Source: Candidatus Thorarchaeota archaeon MP8T_1 (GTDB lineage: Archaea; Asgardarchaeota; Thorarchaeia; Thorarchaeales; Thorarchaeaceae). Taken from it: 64,000 nucleotides of DNA. The position numbers were made by a program, and so were the translations under genes. The notes beneath the pieces are model-generated. The model was not told the DNA's origin. It ran no database searches and saw nothing but the letters and a program-made list of their open reading frames with translations. The DNA lies in assembly GCA_002825465.1 (NCBI GenBank), contig PJER01000003.1, positions 68,982-132,981 on the forward strand, written 5' to 3'. Shown here in pieces: positions 1-8,501 of this stretch (position 1 is the first letter of the stretch; the number at the start of each line of letters is the position of its first letter).

Positions 1-141
1 GACGATAGTATCCACAAATGGACCCACGTTTAGATCACTTGGTACGTCAACTGCAACTGACAGTCCAGGTGATACCGCCATGAAAAGAAAAGCAGCGGCT
101 AAAGTGATTGCTACCAGTCGTTTATTTCGATCAGTAAGCAT
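1..141 (-). CDS. ABC transporter substrate-binding protein, N-terminal fragment (cut by window edge)
   Basis: Only the first 47 codons are present; the gene runs off the left edge. The protein starts with a few charged residues, then a hydrophobic segment at about residues 9-28 that looks like a signal peptide or anchor, then VPSDLNVGPFVDTIV. That phrase matches the mature start of the substrate-binding proteins at 58036, 60202 and 63381, so this is a fourth member of the same family. The ATG at 141 is preceded by AAGGAGAT at 153-160, eleven bases upstream, a slightly long but usable spacing. It lies downstream of and on the same strand as the DppB permeases, so it is probably the binding protein of that importer. 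Family membership is secure from the shared phrase; the substrate is unknown. Confidence 0.8.
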   Translation of the reverse strand, partial: MLTDRNKRLVAITLAAAFLFMAVSPGLSVAVDVPSDLNVGPFVDTIV

Positions 142-360
142 AATTTTTCTCTATCTCCTTACTATTCCGCGTCGAATATCGGATAAGTAAAGAGTACTGA
201 CCATTATTAAGGGGATTTAGAAACCAGCATCCAGTTCTACATTGTAGCTTATCGATTGCGTTGTTAATTACGCAACAGCATGGAAAAACCCGCCACAAGA
301 TACTTTGAAGGTGTTTCTGACATTGTACAAAGTATCATTTAATTTATTCATAGATTATTA

Positions 361-404
361 AAACAAAAATAGATGAGTGGGCTATGAAAAAAGAAGCCCA
401 TCTC
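361..404 (-). terminator. Stem-loop plus T-tract terminator after dppB1
   Basis: On the minus strand TGGGCT (from 400) pairs with AGCCCA (to 378) around an 11-base T-rich loop. It is followed by a run of T residues with few interruptions down to about 361. It lies just past the stop codon of the first DppB gene and probably ends the permease transcript. Confidence 0.5.
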
Positions 405-414
405 AAATATTTGA

Positions 415-1476
415 CTACCCGTACTTAATTCGGGGATCGAGTACTCCGTAAAGTAAGTCTGCTACGAAGTTCGCTAATATCGCTGTAATGGCGATGATCA
501 TGAAAATGGTTTGGATAACTGGGTAGTCCATTCGCAATAACGTATCGAAAATAAACCGTCCCAACCCTCGCCACGTGAACACTGTTTCTGTAAGTGTTGC
601 TCCGTTGATTAGGAATCCAAAATTCATAGCAATGATCGTAACCATTGGCAACATTGCGTTCTTCAGACCATGCTTGTAGAGTACTTGGTTCTCATCTAGA
701 CCCTTTGCTCGTGCTGTGAGAATATAGTCCTCGGTCATGACGTCAATCAAGTTGTTTCGCATGTAGAGGAAATATCCACCATATCCACCCACACCAAGTG
801 TGATCATTGGTAGAATAAGGTGATGAATCACATCACCAGCAACCATCAATGCTCCAAATGGATTTGTTCTTGCTACTTCCCAGACTTCGTAACTTATAGT
901 TCCGAATTGTGGAAAGCCTATTCGAACACCCCACAACATGTCGGTCCATTCAGGGAGCATAAAGCCGAAGACAAGCAGAAGCATCATTCCCAACCAGAAC
1001 ACCGGGAGTGCATATATGAAGAGAGCCACAGTGACAGCACTGACATCCTTTCGTGAGCCAGGATCTGCTGCAACTTTTACTCCTGTCCATATACCTAGAA
1101 GAATTGATACCATTGAAGAAGTACCCATTAACAGTAATGTGTTGGGTAGACGATCTACAATTTCACCAATTACCGGACGCTGGGTTAAGAATGAAACACC
1201 AAAGTTACCTGTGAACATACTGACTATATATCGCCAGAACATGTAGATCCAATCAAAGATGTCTGGATCTGGTACGAGACCAAAGTTTGCGTACATCTGT
1301 TCAAGCAAATCTTGAGTCAGATTACGACGAAGTTCGTCGCTGAGCATCAGGCTAACTGGGCTAGCCCCGAACAAGAAAGTCGGTAGTCTGAACAGGAAGA
1401 AGTTGAAACATACTACAGCGACTACAAGAAGTACCATGTAGATGCTTCGGCGAATGATATATTCTCGAAGTCCCAT
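415..1476 (-). CDS. dppB: ABC oligopeptide-type permease, DppB/OppB family (copy 1)
   Basis: A 353-residue inner-membrane permease of the binding-protein-dependent transport family. A first membrane helix at about residues 9-29 is followed by an extracytoplasmic stretch containing the family phrase TGNFGVSFLTQRPV, then five more helices. The cytoplasmic EAA-type loop (ARAKGLDENQVLYKHGLKNA, about residues 255-275), which docks the ATPase, is intact. It would form the channel with DppC and be energised by DppD and DppF encoded at 5161-7215. The 1597-2658 gene is a paralogue of exactly the same length at a constant offset of 1182 bases, so this is a tandem duplication. The leader just upstream of the ATG (GGAGATAGTCTGGAA) is the same in both copies. 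Why two DppB copies are kept beside one DppC is not evident; alternative heterodimers are an inference. Confidence 0.93.
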   Translation of the reverse strand: MGLREYIIRRSIYMVLLVVAVVCFNFFLFRLPTFLFGASPVSLMLSDELRRNLTQDLLEQMYANFGLVPDPDIFDWIYMFWRYIVSMFTGNFGVSFLTQRPVIGEIVDRLPNTLLLMGTSSMVSILLGIWTGVKVAADPGSRKDVSAVTVALFIYALPVFWLGMMLLLVFGFMLPEWTDMLWGVRIGFPQFGTISYEVWEVARTNPFGALMVAGDVIHHLILPMITLGVGGYGGYFLYMRNNLIDVMTEDYILTARAKGLDENQVLYKHGLKNAMLPMVTIIAMNFGFLINGATLTETVFTWRGLGRFIFDTLLRMDYPVIQTIFMIIAITAILANFVADLLYGVLDPRIKYG

Positions 1477-1596
1477 TTCCAGACTATCTCCAATTTGTAT
1501 TCAGTACCTAGTGACACTAAGTACTTTAGTTCAAAGCACGAATATCAGCCTAATAAGCATAGCGCTCAAGGCGATGGGTGGAAATTAATGCACTGT

Positions 1597-2658
1597 TTAT
1601 CCATATTTGATTCGTGGATCTAAAATGCCATATAGCAAATCTGCTGCAAAGTTTGCTAAAACAGCAGTTATTGCAATAATAAGAAACATTGCTTGAATAA
1701 CTGGATAGTCCATTCGTAAAAGACTCTCAAATATAAAACGACCCATCCCTCGCCACGTGAACACTGTCTCGGTAAGTGTAGCTCCATCAATCAGAAATCC
1801 AAAGGTCATCGCGATAATTGTAACCATTGGAAGCATAGCATTCTTCATTCCATGTTTGTAAAGTACCTGACTATCATCAAGTCCTTTTGCTCGTGCTGTG
1901 AGAATATAGTCCTCGGTCATGACGTCAATCAAGTTGTTTCGCATGTAGAGGAAATATCCACCATATCCACCCACGCCAAGTGTGATCATTGGTAGAATCA
2001 GGTGACGGATTACATCTGCAAGCACCATCAGAGCACCCCAAGGATTATCCCTAGCTATCTCCCAGACTTCATAACTAATAGTTCCAAATTGTGGAAACCC
2101 TATCCGAATGCCCCAATTCAGTTCTGTCCACTCTGGGACCATAAAACCAAAGACAAGCAGAAGCATCATTCCCAGCCAGAACACCGGGAGTGCATATATG
2201 AAGAGAGCCACAGTGACAGCTCCTACATCCTTTCGTGAGCCAGGTTCTGCTGCGACTTTTACTCCAGTCCATATGCCTAGGAGAATTGATACCATTGCAG
2301 AAGTACCCATCAATAGTAATGTATTAGGTAAGCGGTCCACAATTTCACCAATTACTGGACGCTGGGTTAAGAATGAAACACCAAAGTTACCTGTGAACAT
2401 ACTGACAAGATATCGCCAGAACATGTAGATCCAATCAAAGATGTCTGGATCAGGAACTAGTCCGAAATTAGCATACATTTGCTCGAGCAGGTCTTGAGTC
2501 AGATTACGGCGAAGTTCATCACTAAGCATCAGGCTGACTGGACTGGCTCCAAACATGAAAGTCGGTAGTCTGAACAGGAAAAAGTTGAAACATACTACAG
2601 CGATAATCAAGAGCGTCATGTAGATGCTTCGTCTAATGACATATTCTCTAAGTCCCAT
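1597..2658 (-). CDS. dppB: ABC oligopeptide-type permease, DppB/OppB family (copy 2)
   Basis: A second 353-residue DppB-type permease with the same topology as the gene just downstream: an N-terminal helix, an extracytoplasmic segment and a five-helix core with an EAA-type loop (ARAKGLDDSQVLYKHGMKNA). The two proteins differ by scattered conservative changes. Their DNA is mosaic: blocks of about 100 bases are nearly identical while others carry many silent differences. It is the first DppB after DppC in the direction of transcription, with 179 bases between them that hold a possible terminator. Both paralogues have intact reading frames and no missing motif, so both are probably functional. 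Confidence 0.93.
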   Translation of the reverse strand: MGLREYVIRRSIYMTLLIIAVVCFNFFLFRLPTFMFGASPVSLMLSDELRRNLTQDLLEQMYANFGLVPDPDIFDWIYMFWRYLVSMFTGNFGVSFLTQRPVIGEIVDRLPNTLLLMGTSAMVSILLGIWTGVKVAAEPGSRKDVGAVTVALFIYALPVFWLGMMLLLVFGFMVPEWTELNWGIRIGFPQFGTISYEVWEIARDNPWGALMVLADVIRHLILPMITLGVGGYGGYFLYMRNNLIDVMTEDYILTARAKGLDDSQVLYKHGMKNAMLPMVTIIAMTFGFLIDGATLTETVFTWRGMGRFIFESLLRMDYPVIQAMFLIIAITAVLANFAADLLYGILDPRIKYG

Positions 2659-2765
2659 TTCCAGACTATCTCCTATTAGTAATGATACAAGTACATAGTA
2701 TTGCTAAGTACTTGTAAATCTGAGCCAACGCGAAAAACTACACTTAATAAAAATAGTGTTTCTGA

Positions 2766-2820
2766 CAACAAAAAAAAGAGAATAAAAAGAAAGGAGGGAG
2801 AAGGAAGCATGATAGCTTCC
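2766..2820 (-). terminator. Possible terminator or attenuator between dppC and dppB2
   Basis: On the minus strand GGAAGC (2820-2815) pairs with GCTTCC (2808-2803) and is followed by a long T-rich run (2800 to about 2766). It lies just after the dppC stop codon. It may partly uncouple dppC from the dppB genes that follow it. Confidence 0.45.
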
Positions 2821-2837
2821 TTTCCGGGTTCCAGTTC

Positions 2838-4412
2838 TTATCTCTCTCTCAATCGCGGGTTCAACACTTGGTCCAAAGTATGGCCCACAAATGTGAACGC
2901 AAGTGAAAGTAGAGTGATCATTAGACCTGGGAAGAGTACTACCCACCAAGCTCCAGTGCTGAATGCACCACCGCTCCTTGCGTCTGCAAGCATTCTTCCC
3001 CAGCTAGGATCTTCAGGGTCTGTTAGACCAAGAAATGAAAGACCTGCTTCTGAGAGGATTGCTCCAACAACACCCAAGGTAATGTTTGCAAAGAGAATTG
3101 GTGTGACATTAGGCAAGATGTGGCGGAACATAATGTAGGTATCAGAAGCTCCGATGGCTCTTGCTGACTCGACATAAGCCTTGTTCTTTTCAGCCAAGAC
3201 CTGAGACCGAATCAGCCGCGACGTTCCTGTCCAACCTAATATCGCAATTACTATAATGATGTTTTGAATCGACGCTCCTAAGAACGCCGCTAGCACCATC
3301 ATAAGCGGTAGTCCGGGAATAACGAGGAGAAAGTCTACGACTCTCATGAGTACTTCATCGACCTTTCCACCAAAGTAACCTGCAACCATTCCAACGATAA
3401 CGCCTACTGCAGTTGATAGTGCAGTAGCAAGTATTCCGATGTAGATTGAAATTCTACTTCCGTAAACTAGTTGGGACCATGCATCTGCACCCCAGTTGGT
3501 TGTACCTAGAAGACCGAAGTATTCACCATATGCAACCATCTTTAATGATGTGAACTTGAATTCAACAGTTCCACTGAATGTATCTAAGGGTGAAGGGTCA
3601 CCTGAACTGAAGACATATCGAGGAGCAAGACCAACACGAACAGTGATTTCATCTAAGGGATCCTCTTGTTGGGTTCCATTCAATGAAACCATTCCCATAA
3701 AGATCTCTTCGATACTAAAGTAGTTCAAGCTTACACGCTTCTCTTGAGGCTGATCTGTGTAAGTTGCCTCACGTGATTCGTAAAGTCTTGTCCAGTGACC
3801 ACTGGAATCGATAATCCAAACATAAACTCTGAACATGAGGTTTCCTGCAAGTGATTCATTTGCAAAATCACCGGTAAGCTCTGTTGCATATGTCACGGAC
3901 ATGTTGACATCACTTGGTTTATTGTTCCAAGGCCAAGCAACTATCTGGTCGAAATAGACAAAATCACCATAATCAGGCATTGTCATTTCAGGATCACGCC
4001 CGATATAGTCTAATTCAGTACCAGGAGTATGTGTCCATGTTAAGTTCACATAACTTTCCGTATGATTTTCATCTATCCCTTGGTGAAAATAACTAAATTC
4101 ACCACTTGTACCATTTGCGTGCATAGCACTTGGTGCATTTTCAAGATAGGGATCACGAAGATATTCGCCAGATTGAACACCGTTTGGATCAAACACAGAG
4201 AGCCATGAAGGAGCAAGGTAGGTAGGAGCTACCTTGAACTGAGGTGTAGGATTGTGTGTTGCCAAGGCTGGAGCAAATATTGCCATACCGAAAAAGATAG
4301 CCATAATGAATAAACCAATCAGGCCTATTCTGTGCTTACGATATTCACCCCAGAAACCGGTGATGCTGACGTACCAATTACTGTCTTTCCAATTTTTTTT
4401 GGACCCGGACAA
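2838..4412 (-). CDS. dppC: ABC oligopeptide-type permease, DppC/OppC family, with large inserted domain
   Basis: A permease of 524 residues, compared with about 280-310 for typical DppC. After one membrane helix (about 31-52) there is an insertion of roughly 240 residues (about 60-300). It is rich in aromatic residues, beta-forming stretches and N-x-S/T sequons and should lie outside the cell. The standard core then resumes with GLLGTTNWGADAWSQL, the counterpart of the usual LLGTDxxGRDxxSRL phrase. Five helices and the EAA-type loop (ESARAIGASDTYIMFRHILP) follow. The start is TTG at 4412, chosen because GGAGG lies seven bases upstream; no ATG is well placed in frame. It partners with the DppB copies. 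The insert may contact the unusual binding proteins of this cluster, which is an inference. Confidence 0.9.
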   Translation of the reverse strand: MSGSKKNWKDSNWYVSITGFWGEYRKHRIGLIGLFIMAIFFGMAIFAPALATHNPTPQFKVAPTYLAPSWLSVFDPNGVQSGEYLRDPYLENAPSAMHANGTSGEFSYFHQGIDENHTESYVNLTWTHTPGTELDYIGRDPEMTMPDYGDFVYFDQIVAWPWNNKPSDVNMSVTYATELTGDFANESLAGNLMFRVYVWIIDSSGHWTRLYESREATYTDQPQEKRVSLNYFSIEEIFMGMVSLNGTQQEDPLDEITVRVGLAPRYVFSSGDPSPLDTFSGTVEFKFTSLKMVAYGEYFGLLGTTNWGADAWSQLVYGSRISIYIGILATALSTAVGVIVGMVAGYFGGKVDEVLMRVVDFLLVIPGLPLMMVLAAFLGASIQNIIIVIAILGWTGTSRLIRSQVLAEKNKAYVESARAIGASDTYIMFRHILPNVTPILFANITLGVVGAILSEAGLSFLGLTDPEDPSWGRMLADARSGGAFSTGAWWVVLFPGLMITLLSLAFTFVGHTLDQVLNPRLRER

Positions 4413-4597
4413 ATGTCATCCTCCGTATTAATAGGACAGAACCAAATTCGCGAATATGAGGGGCTCATGTTCGTATCAGATTGGACTATCCTCTTGTTTC
4501 ACTTGGATATGGACGAGCCCCAAATTTCCCCTAAAAAAGGAATTGGTTCAGGTAGCGTAAATAGTTCGGGTGGACATTTTGCCAGATTTCTGACATT

Positions 4598-4921
4598 TCA
4601 CTCTTCATCATATGTCTCTTCGAATGGGTCCTCGATAACAGGTTCGTCTATGTCAGGAACTTCCTGTTCTGCAAATCGCTCATCACGCTCTTTTATCATC
4701 TGTTGAGTTCGCCGATGAGCTGCCCATAAATCTGCGTAGACGGTTCCAACAAGAAAAACAACCAGTGCCCCGGTCAATGATATGATTGATCCCCAGAACA
4801 TGAGAATTGGAATAAATGTCATGATATATCCAATAATCATTAAGAGAATTGGCACTAGTAAATATCGTTTTTGTGGTTTATTCTTTGTTCGAGGAAATGA
4901 TCTAACCGTTCTACTTGGCAT
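4598..4921 (-). CDS. Small two-helix membrane protein, unknown function
   Basis: A 107-residue protein with a basic N terminus (RTKNKPQKR). Two closely spaced membrane helices at about residues 20-41 and 43-66 follow, then a charged cytoplasmic tail that becomes strongly acidic at the end (DEPVIEDPFEETYDEE). I do not recognise a family. It starts at an ATG (4921), with GGTGTGAT a few bases upstream. It is the first gene on the minus-strand side of the divergent promoter region facing dppD and lies 185 bases before dppC on the same strand, so it could belong to the importer operon as an accessory subunit. That role is a guess from position only. Confidence 0.7.
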   Translation of the reverse strand: MPSRTVRSFPRTKNKPQKRYLLVPILLMIIGYIMTFIPILMFWGSIISLTGALVVFLVGTVYADLWAAHRRTQQMIKERDERFAEQEVPDIDEPVIEDPFEETYDEE

Positions 4922-5066
4922 AATATCACACCATCATAAGTGAAAGCATATTGCCTTTTACTTTTTCTAATCAAGCCAATCAAAAAACATACTAATTCTT
5001 GCCCAAAGCAGAGTATGAGTGCAAGCTACCTAGTGTGTCGAGGTAAGAATGTCTTTGAAAGGAACA

Positions 5067-5074
5067 TATTTAAG
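5067..5074 (+). promoter_or_regulatory. TATA box for the dppD-dppF transcript
   Basis: TATTTAAG preceded by a purine-rich stretch (GAAAGGAAC) fits an archaeal BRE/TATA element. A transcription start would be expected near 5098, giving a leader of about 60 bases before the dppD ATG at 5161. Confidence 0.45.
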
Positions 5075-5084
5075 ATAATCAAAG

Positions 5085-5098
5085 TGGACCGTAGTCCA
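5085..5098. promoter_or_regulatory. Palindrome at the predicted dppDF start site, candidate operator
   Basis: TGGAC CGTA GTCCA is a perfect five-base inverted repeat with a four-base centre. It sits 10-25 bases downstream of the TATA box, where an archaeal repressor could block polymerase. It is short, so chance is possible. Confidence 0.3.
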
Positions 5099-5160
5099 AT
5101 AACGGGTCCTGCATCTACGGGACTTGATGGGCCGCTTTTGGCTCTATGGAGTGTACAAAC

Positions 5161-6150
5161 ATGCCCCTGCTAGACATCAAAAACCTGCGCATGTATTATC
5201 AAACGCAGAAGGGTCTTGTGAAGGCAGTCGACAACGTTTCCCTGACATTAGAACCTGGTGAGTCAATCGGACTAGCAGGTGAGTCAGGATGTGGAAAGTC
5301 AAGCCTTGCATATTCAATTATGCAGCTACTTCCACCTGCTGCAAATATTGTTGGTGGAAATGTGTATTTCAAGGGAGACGACTTAATTCGTAAGACAGCA
5401 AAGGAGATGAGGGACATCCGATGGAAGAACGTTGCTATCGTCTTCCAAGGTGCTATGAACGCATTGAACCCCGTCTTTGAGATAGGAGAACAGATTGCTG
5501 AAGCCATTCTCATGCACGAAAACGTGACTGAAGAAGAGGCACTTGACAGATGCGCCAAGCTTTTTGAGATGGTTGGTCTCGATCCAGGTCGAATTCATAA
5601 CTATCCACATGAATTCTCTGGTGGTATGAGGCAACGAGCGATGATTGCTATGGCACTTGCATGTAATCCAGACCTTGTGATAGCTGATGAGCCTACTACA
5701 GCTCTAGATGTTACAATCCAAGCACAGATTCTCAAGCTTATGCAAAAGCTCCAGAAAGATCTTGGCCTTTCACTCATTCTCATCACACACGACTTGAGTG
5801 TTATCGCTGAGACCTGTGACAAGACAGCTATCATGTATGCCGGGAAAATTGCAGAGTTGGCAGATGTCGTGTCAGTCTTCAAGGACCCAGTACACCCATA
5901 CGCTACTGGCTTGGTCGGTGCAATTCCAAGCATGGTTAAAGCAGACAAGAAGACACTAACTTCAATCCCAGGATCACCACCAGACCTGATTTCACCTCCA
6001 CCAGGTTGCCGATTCCATCCCAGATGCCCTTACGCACAGGACATATGTTCGAAGGAAGACCCATTGCCTAATGAGATTGAACCAGGTAGGTTTGTGTCAT
6101 GTCACTTTGCTGAACAACTTAGAGGAGAAATTGAGATAGATTTGGGGTGA
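5161..6150 (+). CDS. dppD: ABC transporter ATP-binding protein, DppD/OppD family
   Basis: Cytoplasmic ATPase of the oligopeptide importer, 329 residues from the chosen start. It has a Walker A loop (GESGCGKSSL), the signature (FSGGMRQRA), a Walker B (VIADEPTTALD) and a switch histidine (THDLSV). The C-terminal oligopeptide-transporter extension carries the cysteine cluster CRFHPRCPYAQDIC plus a later SCHF. In this family the cluster is known to bind an iron-sulfur centre. ATG 5161 (MPLLDI) is preferred over the in-frame ATG at 5146 because GGAGTG lies seven bases upstream of 5161. Transcription is divergent from the permease genes, and dppF follows immediately, so the two ATPases form an operon. 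Confidence 0.94.
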   Translation: MPLLDIKNLRMYYQTQKGLVKAVDNVSLTLEPGESIGLAGESGCGKSSLAYSIMQLLPPAANIVGGNVYFKGDDLIRKTAKEMRDIRWKNVAIVFQGAMNALNPVFEIGEQIAEAILMHENVTEEEALDRCAKLFEMVGLDPGRIHNYPHEFSGGMRQRAMIAMALACNPDLVIADEPTTALDVTIQAQILKLMQKLQKDLGLSLILITHDLSVIAETCDKTAIMYAGKIAELADVVSVFKDPVHPYATGLVGAIPSMVKADKKTLTSIPGSPPDLISPPPGCRFHPRCPYAQDICSKEDPLPNEIEPGRFVSCHFAEQLRGEIEIDLG

Positions 6151-6156
6151 TTGATA

Positions 6157-7215
6157 ATGACAATTGACGAATCAAGAATTCTACAAGGTTCCGATGATAT
6201 TAAAGACGGTGAAACTCTGATTGAGATTAGGAATATGAGGAAGTGGTTTGCTGTCAACACAGGATTCCTTTCATCAATGCTGTACAGACAAGAACTCTTT
6301 GTCAAAGCCGTTGACGGTGTTTCCTTCGACATCAAGAAAGGCGAGGTTCTGGTACTTGCAGGCGAATCTGGTTGTGGAAAGACAACAACAGGTCGTTGCA
6401 TTCTGCACTTAGAAATTCCAACGGATGGCGAGGTCAGATACGCTGGACAAAACCTAGCTACACTTGACCGAAATGAGATTAAAGAGCTCAGGAAGAGAAT
6501 GCAGATTACATTCCAAGACCCCTATGAGTCACTTAATCCAAAACAGAGTATCTTTAGTATTGTACAAGAGCCACTGTTAGTTCACAAAATACCACTCACG
6601 CCAAGTCAAAGAAGACAACGAGTTCTCGAAGCACTGGAAAGTGTTGCTCTTACACCAGCAAGCGATTATATTGATAGGTTCCCCCATGAGCTTTCAGGTG
6701 GGCAGAGACAGAGAATCTCTGTAGCAAGAGCCCTTATTCTGCACCCTGAGTTCATGGTTGCAGATGAGCCTGTGTCTATGTTGGATGTATCAATTCGTGC
6801 AGAGATTCTAAATCTACTTCTGAACTTGCGAGAGGAACTCGGACTGACATATCTATTCATCACACACGACTTAGCTGTTGCTACATATATTGCTGATAGA
6901 ATTGGCATCATGTATCTCGGAAAAGTCGTGGAGATTGGACCCGCTCACGATGTAGCATTTACACCAATGCATCCGTACACTCGTGCATTGATTTCAGCTG
7001 TACCTTCAGGAGACCCAACTGTCAAGAGACGAATTGAGTCGCTAAAGGGTGAGCCACCGAGTCCAATCAATGTTCCCAGCGGTTGCCGATTCCATCCAAG
7101 ATGTCCATATGCGCAGGAGATCTGTGTGAGGGAAATCCCAGAAGACCGAGATATGGGCGAAGGACATTTCGTAGCCTGTCACTTTGCTGGCGAGCTACCA
7201 GAAGTGCAGCTCTAG
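6157..7215 (+). CDS. dppF: ABC transporter ATP-binding protein, DppF/OppF family
   Basis: Second ATPase of the importer, 352 residues from the ATG at 6157. It has Walker A (GESGCGKTTTGR), signature (LSGGQRQRIS), Walker B (MVADEPVSMLD) and the switch histidine (THDLAV), then the same C-terminal cysteine extension as DppD (CRFHPRCPYAQEIC). A TTG at 6151 would also open the frame. However GGGGTGAT at 6144-6151, which overlaps the dppD stop codon, is ideally placed for ATG 6157. DppD and DppF are expected to form the nucleotide-binding heterodimer under DppB/DppC. A strong terminator follows directly, so the operon ends here. Confidence 0.94.
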   Translation: MTIDESRILQGSDDIKDGETLIEIRNMRKWFAVNTGFLSSMLYRQELFVKAVDGVSFDIKKGEVLVLAGESGCGKTTTGRCILHLEIPTDGEVRYAGQNLATLDRNEIKELRKRMQITFQDPYESLNPKQSIFSIVQEPLLVHKIPLTPSQRRQRVLEALESVALTPASDYIDRFPHELSGGQRQRISVARALILHPEFMVADEPVSMLDVSIRAEILNLLLNLREELGLTYLFITHDLAVATYIADRIGIMYLGKVVEIGPAHDVAFTPMHPYTRALISAVPSGDPTVKRRIESLKGEPPSPINVPSGCRFHPRCPYAQEICVREIPEDRDMGEGHFVACHFAGELPEVQL

Positions 7216-7216
7216 A

Positions 7217-7265
7217 CGAACATCACGGGTGTTCCCCTTGACACCCGTGTTCGCTTCCTTTTTTT
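7217..7265 (+). terminator. Strong hairpin terminator after dppF
   Basis: CACGGGTGT (7224-7232) pairs perfectly with ACACCCGTG (7241-7249) across an eight-base loop. Flanking GAAC/GTTC can extend the stem with a bulge, and a T-tract (7259-7265) follows. It separates the ATPase operon from the next gene. Confidence 0.75.
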
Positions 7266-7291
7266 GCTTTCAAGTAATTTAGTGATATAGA

Positions 7292-7729
7292 ATGACCGAA
7301 GACACAGACCGACCTCGAATTTTGCGTGCCATCAAGAAATGCCTAGTTGATGGAGATGAGTATTTCAAGAAAGCAATGGATGCACTTGATGAAATTGGAA
7401 AAGGTTCGATGGGTGTTGGCATGACTCCAATCCTTGGTGGATATGGGATAAAAGATCCAAAGACGCACTATCGAGGAGCATTATTTGAAATTGATGCAGC
7501 AGAACGTTCACTTCAACCACTTACTAAACGGTACAAAGATGGTCGCGTCAATGCATCACATTTCAAGTCAGAGCATGCGATGGTTCTTTTGCAGGACTTG
7601 GAAGGAATGGATTACAATATCCTCATCAAAAAACTTGTTGAACAGAGTGGAAGAGAATCGACTTGGTATCGATTGAAAGAACTTCGTTCAAAAATCAATG
7701 AACTTCTTACATTAATTGCGGATTCATAA
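7292..7729 (+). CDS. Small helical protein of unknown function
   Basis: A soluble 145-residue protein predicted to be largely alpha-helical. The N-terminal half has amphipathic helices (IKKCLVDGDEYFKKAMDALD). A glycine-rich turn (GVGMTPILGGYG, about residues 46-58) follows, then further charged helices. There is no signal peptide, membrane segment or cysteine motif, and I do not recognise a family. It starts at ATG 7292 directly after the dppF terminator, with no clear Shine-Dalgarno, so it may be leaderless. It precedes the amidohydrolase-like and ligase-like genes on the same strand with short gaps and may be co-transcribed with them. Confidence 0.65.
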   Translation: MTEDTDRPRILRAIKKCLVDGDEYFKKAMDALDEIGKGSMGVGMTPILGGYGIKDPKTHYRGALFEIDAAERSLQPLTKRYKDGRVNASHFKSEHAMVLLQDLEGMDYNILIKKLVEQSGRESTWYRLKELRSKINELLTLIADS

Positions 7730-7820
7730 TAGTGGACTAACTCTGCTAAACTAGCAAAGATAATAACGCTACATCTCAGTTTCTCAATTGTTCGGAAATG
7801 ACAAAGAGTTGTTGCCTTCT

Positions 7821-8492
7821 ATGAGTGGTTTGAATAAACAGCATGGTCTTCTCAGGGAACTTGAGAAGGCAGAACAAGTTCTCTCGCAATTACTTGGCAA
7901 GCTCTCAAATGTAAATAATCTCTTAACTCCTATAGAGCATTCTCTAAGAGCGGAGGACTTCTCATCTAGTGGATCATATATCCTTGGAACATCAGATGGG
8001 ATAGTTTGTGTGCTTTCAGGAAGCATAAAAGGAGACCCGCTTTCCAACTCCATTGAGAATACAAGAGGAAAGGGTAGAAAACTTCCTTCAATAATAAAAG
8101 GAACAGATAGAAGTGAAACCAAGAGTACTTGTGATTCCATTTTGAAGATTGTAAGGGGAAAATCAGGAGAGAATACAATCAATTATGTCATCAATCTTAG
8201 ATGGGCGAATTTCTCATCAATCATCAATAGTGAGGATATAATTATCATTGGAAATAGATTCTATAATGACCCATCTAATGCACTAACAAAACTCTCATCC
8301 AGATTTGAAGAACTTGGATTAAAAGTACTATATGATGCTGGCGAATTTGGAGGAGGACCACTCACCTATAGATTGACAGAATTTGCTCGCCAGATTGGAA
8401 ATATGCCAATATTTGAAATCACGCTTTCTCGAAAGTGTGCAGAGAATCACGAAAGAGTAGCTGACATACTTGAATCATTTACGAAATTATAG
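7821..8492 (+). CDS. N-formylglutamate amidohydrolase-like protein
   Basis: The frame is open from TTG 7788 (234 residues). ATG 7821 (223 residues, MSGLNKQHGLL) is the more conventional start, but neither has a clear ribosome site. The N-terminal 45 residues are a helical, possibly coiled segment. The C-terminal part carries the phrase EFGGGPLTYRL followed by MPIFEITLSRKC. This resembles the GG-x-IT ... QIELSR region of N-formylglutamate amidohydrolases, zinc enzymes that remove an acyl group from glutamate. The usual histidine-containing metal site at the family's N terminus is not obvious, so it may be divergent or non-catalytic. It abuts the glutamate-cysteine-ligase-like gene, whose ribosome site begins at its stop codon. 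That suggests a joint role with a glutamate-type amide bond, which is an inference. Confidence 0.5.
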   Translation: MSGLNKQHGLLRELEKAEQVLSQLLGKLSNVNNLLTPIEHSLRAEDFSSSGSYILGTSDGIVCVLSGSIKGDPLSNSIENTRGKGRKLPSIIKGTDRSETKSTCDSILKIVRGKSGENTINYVINLRWANFSSIINSEDIIIIGNRFYNDPSNALTKLSSRFEELGLKVLYDAGEFGGGPLTYRLTEFARQIGNMPIFEITLSRKCAENHERVADILESFTKL

Positions 8493-8501
8493 GTGATAGA
8501 A

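Noticed and set aside
2701..3138. Plus-strand open frame of 145 codons over the end of dppC
   Set aside because: It is antisense to the conserved DppC core and lacks a ribosome site; a shadow frame.
4460..4521. Inverted repeat GGGGCTC / GAGCCCC upstream of dppC
   Set aside because: The arms are seven bases and nearly 50 bases apart, with no other support; likely chance.
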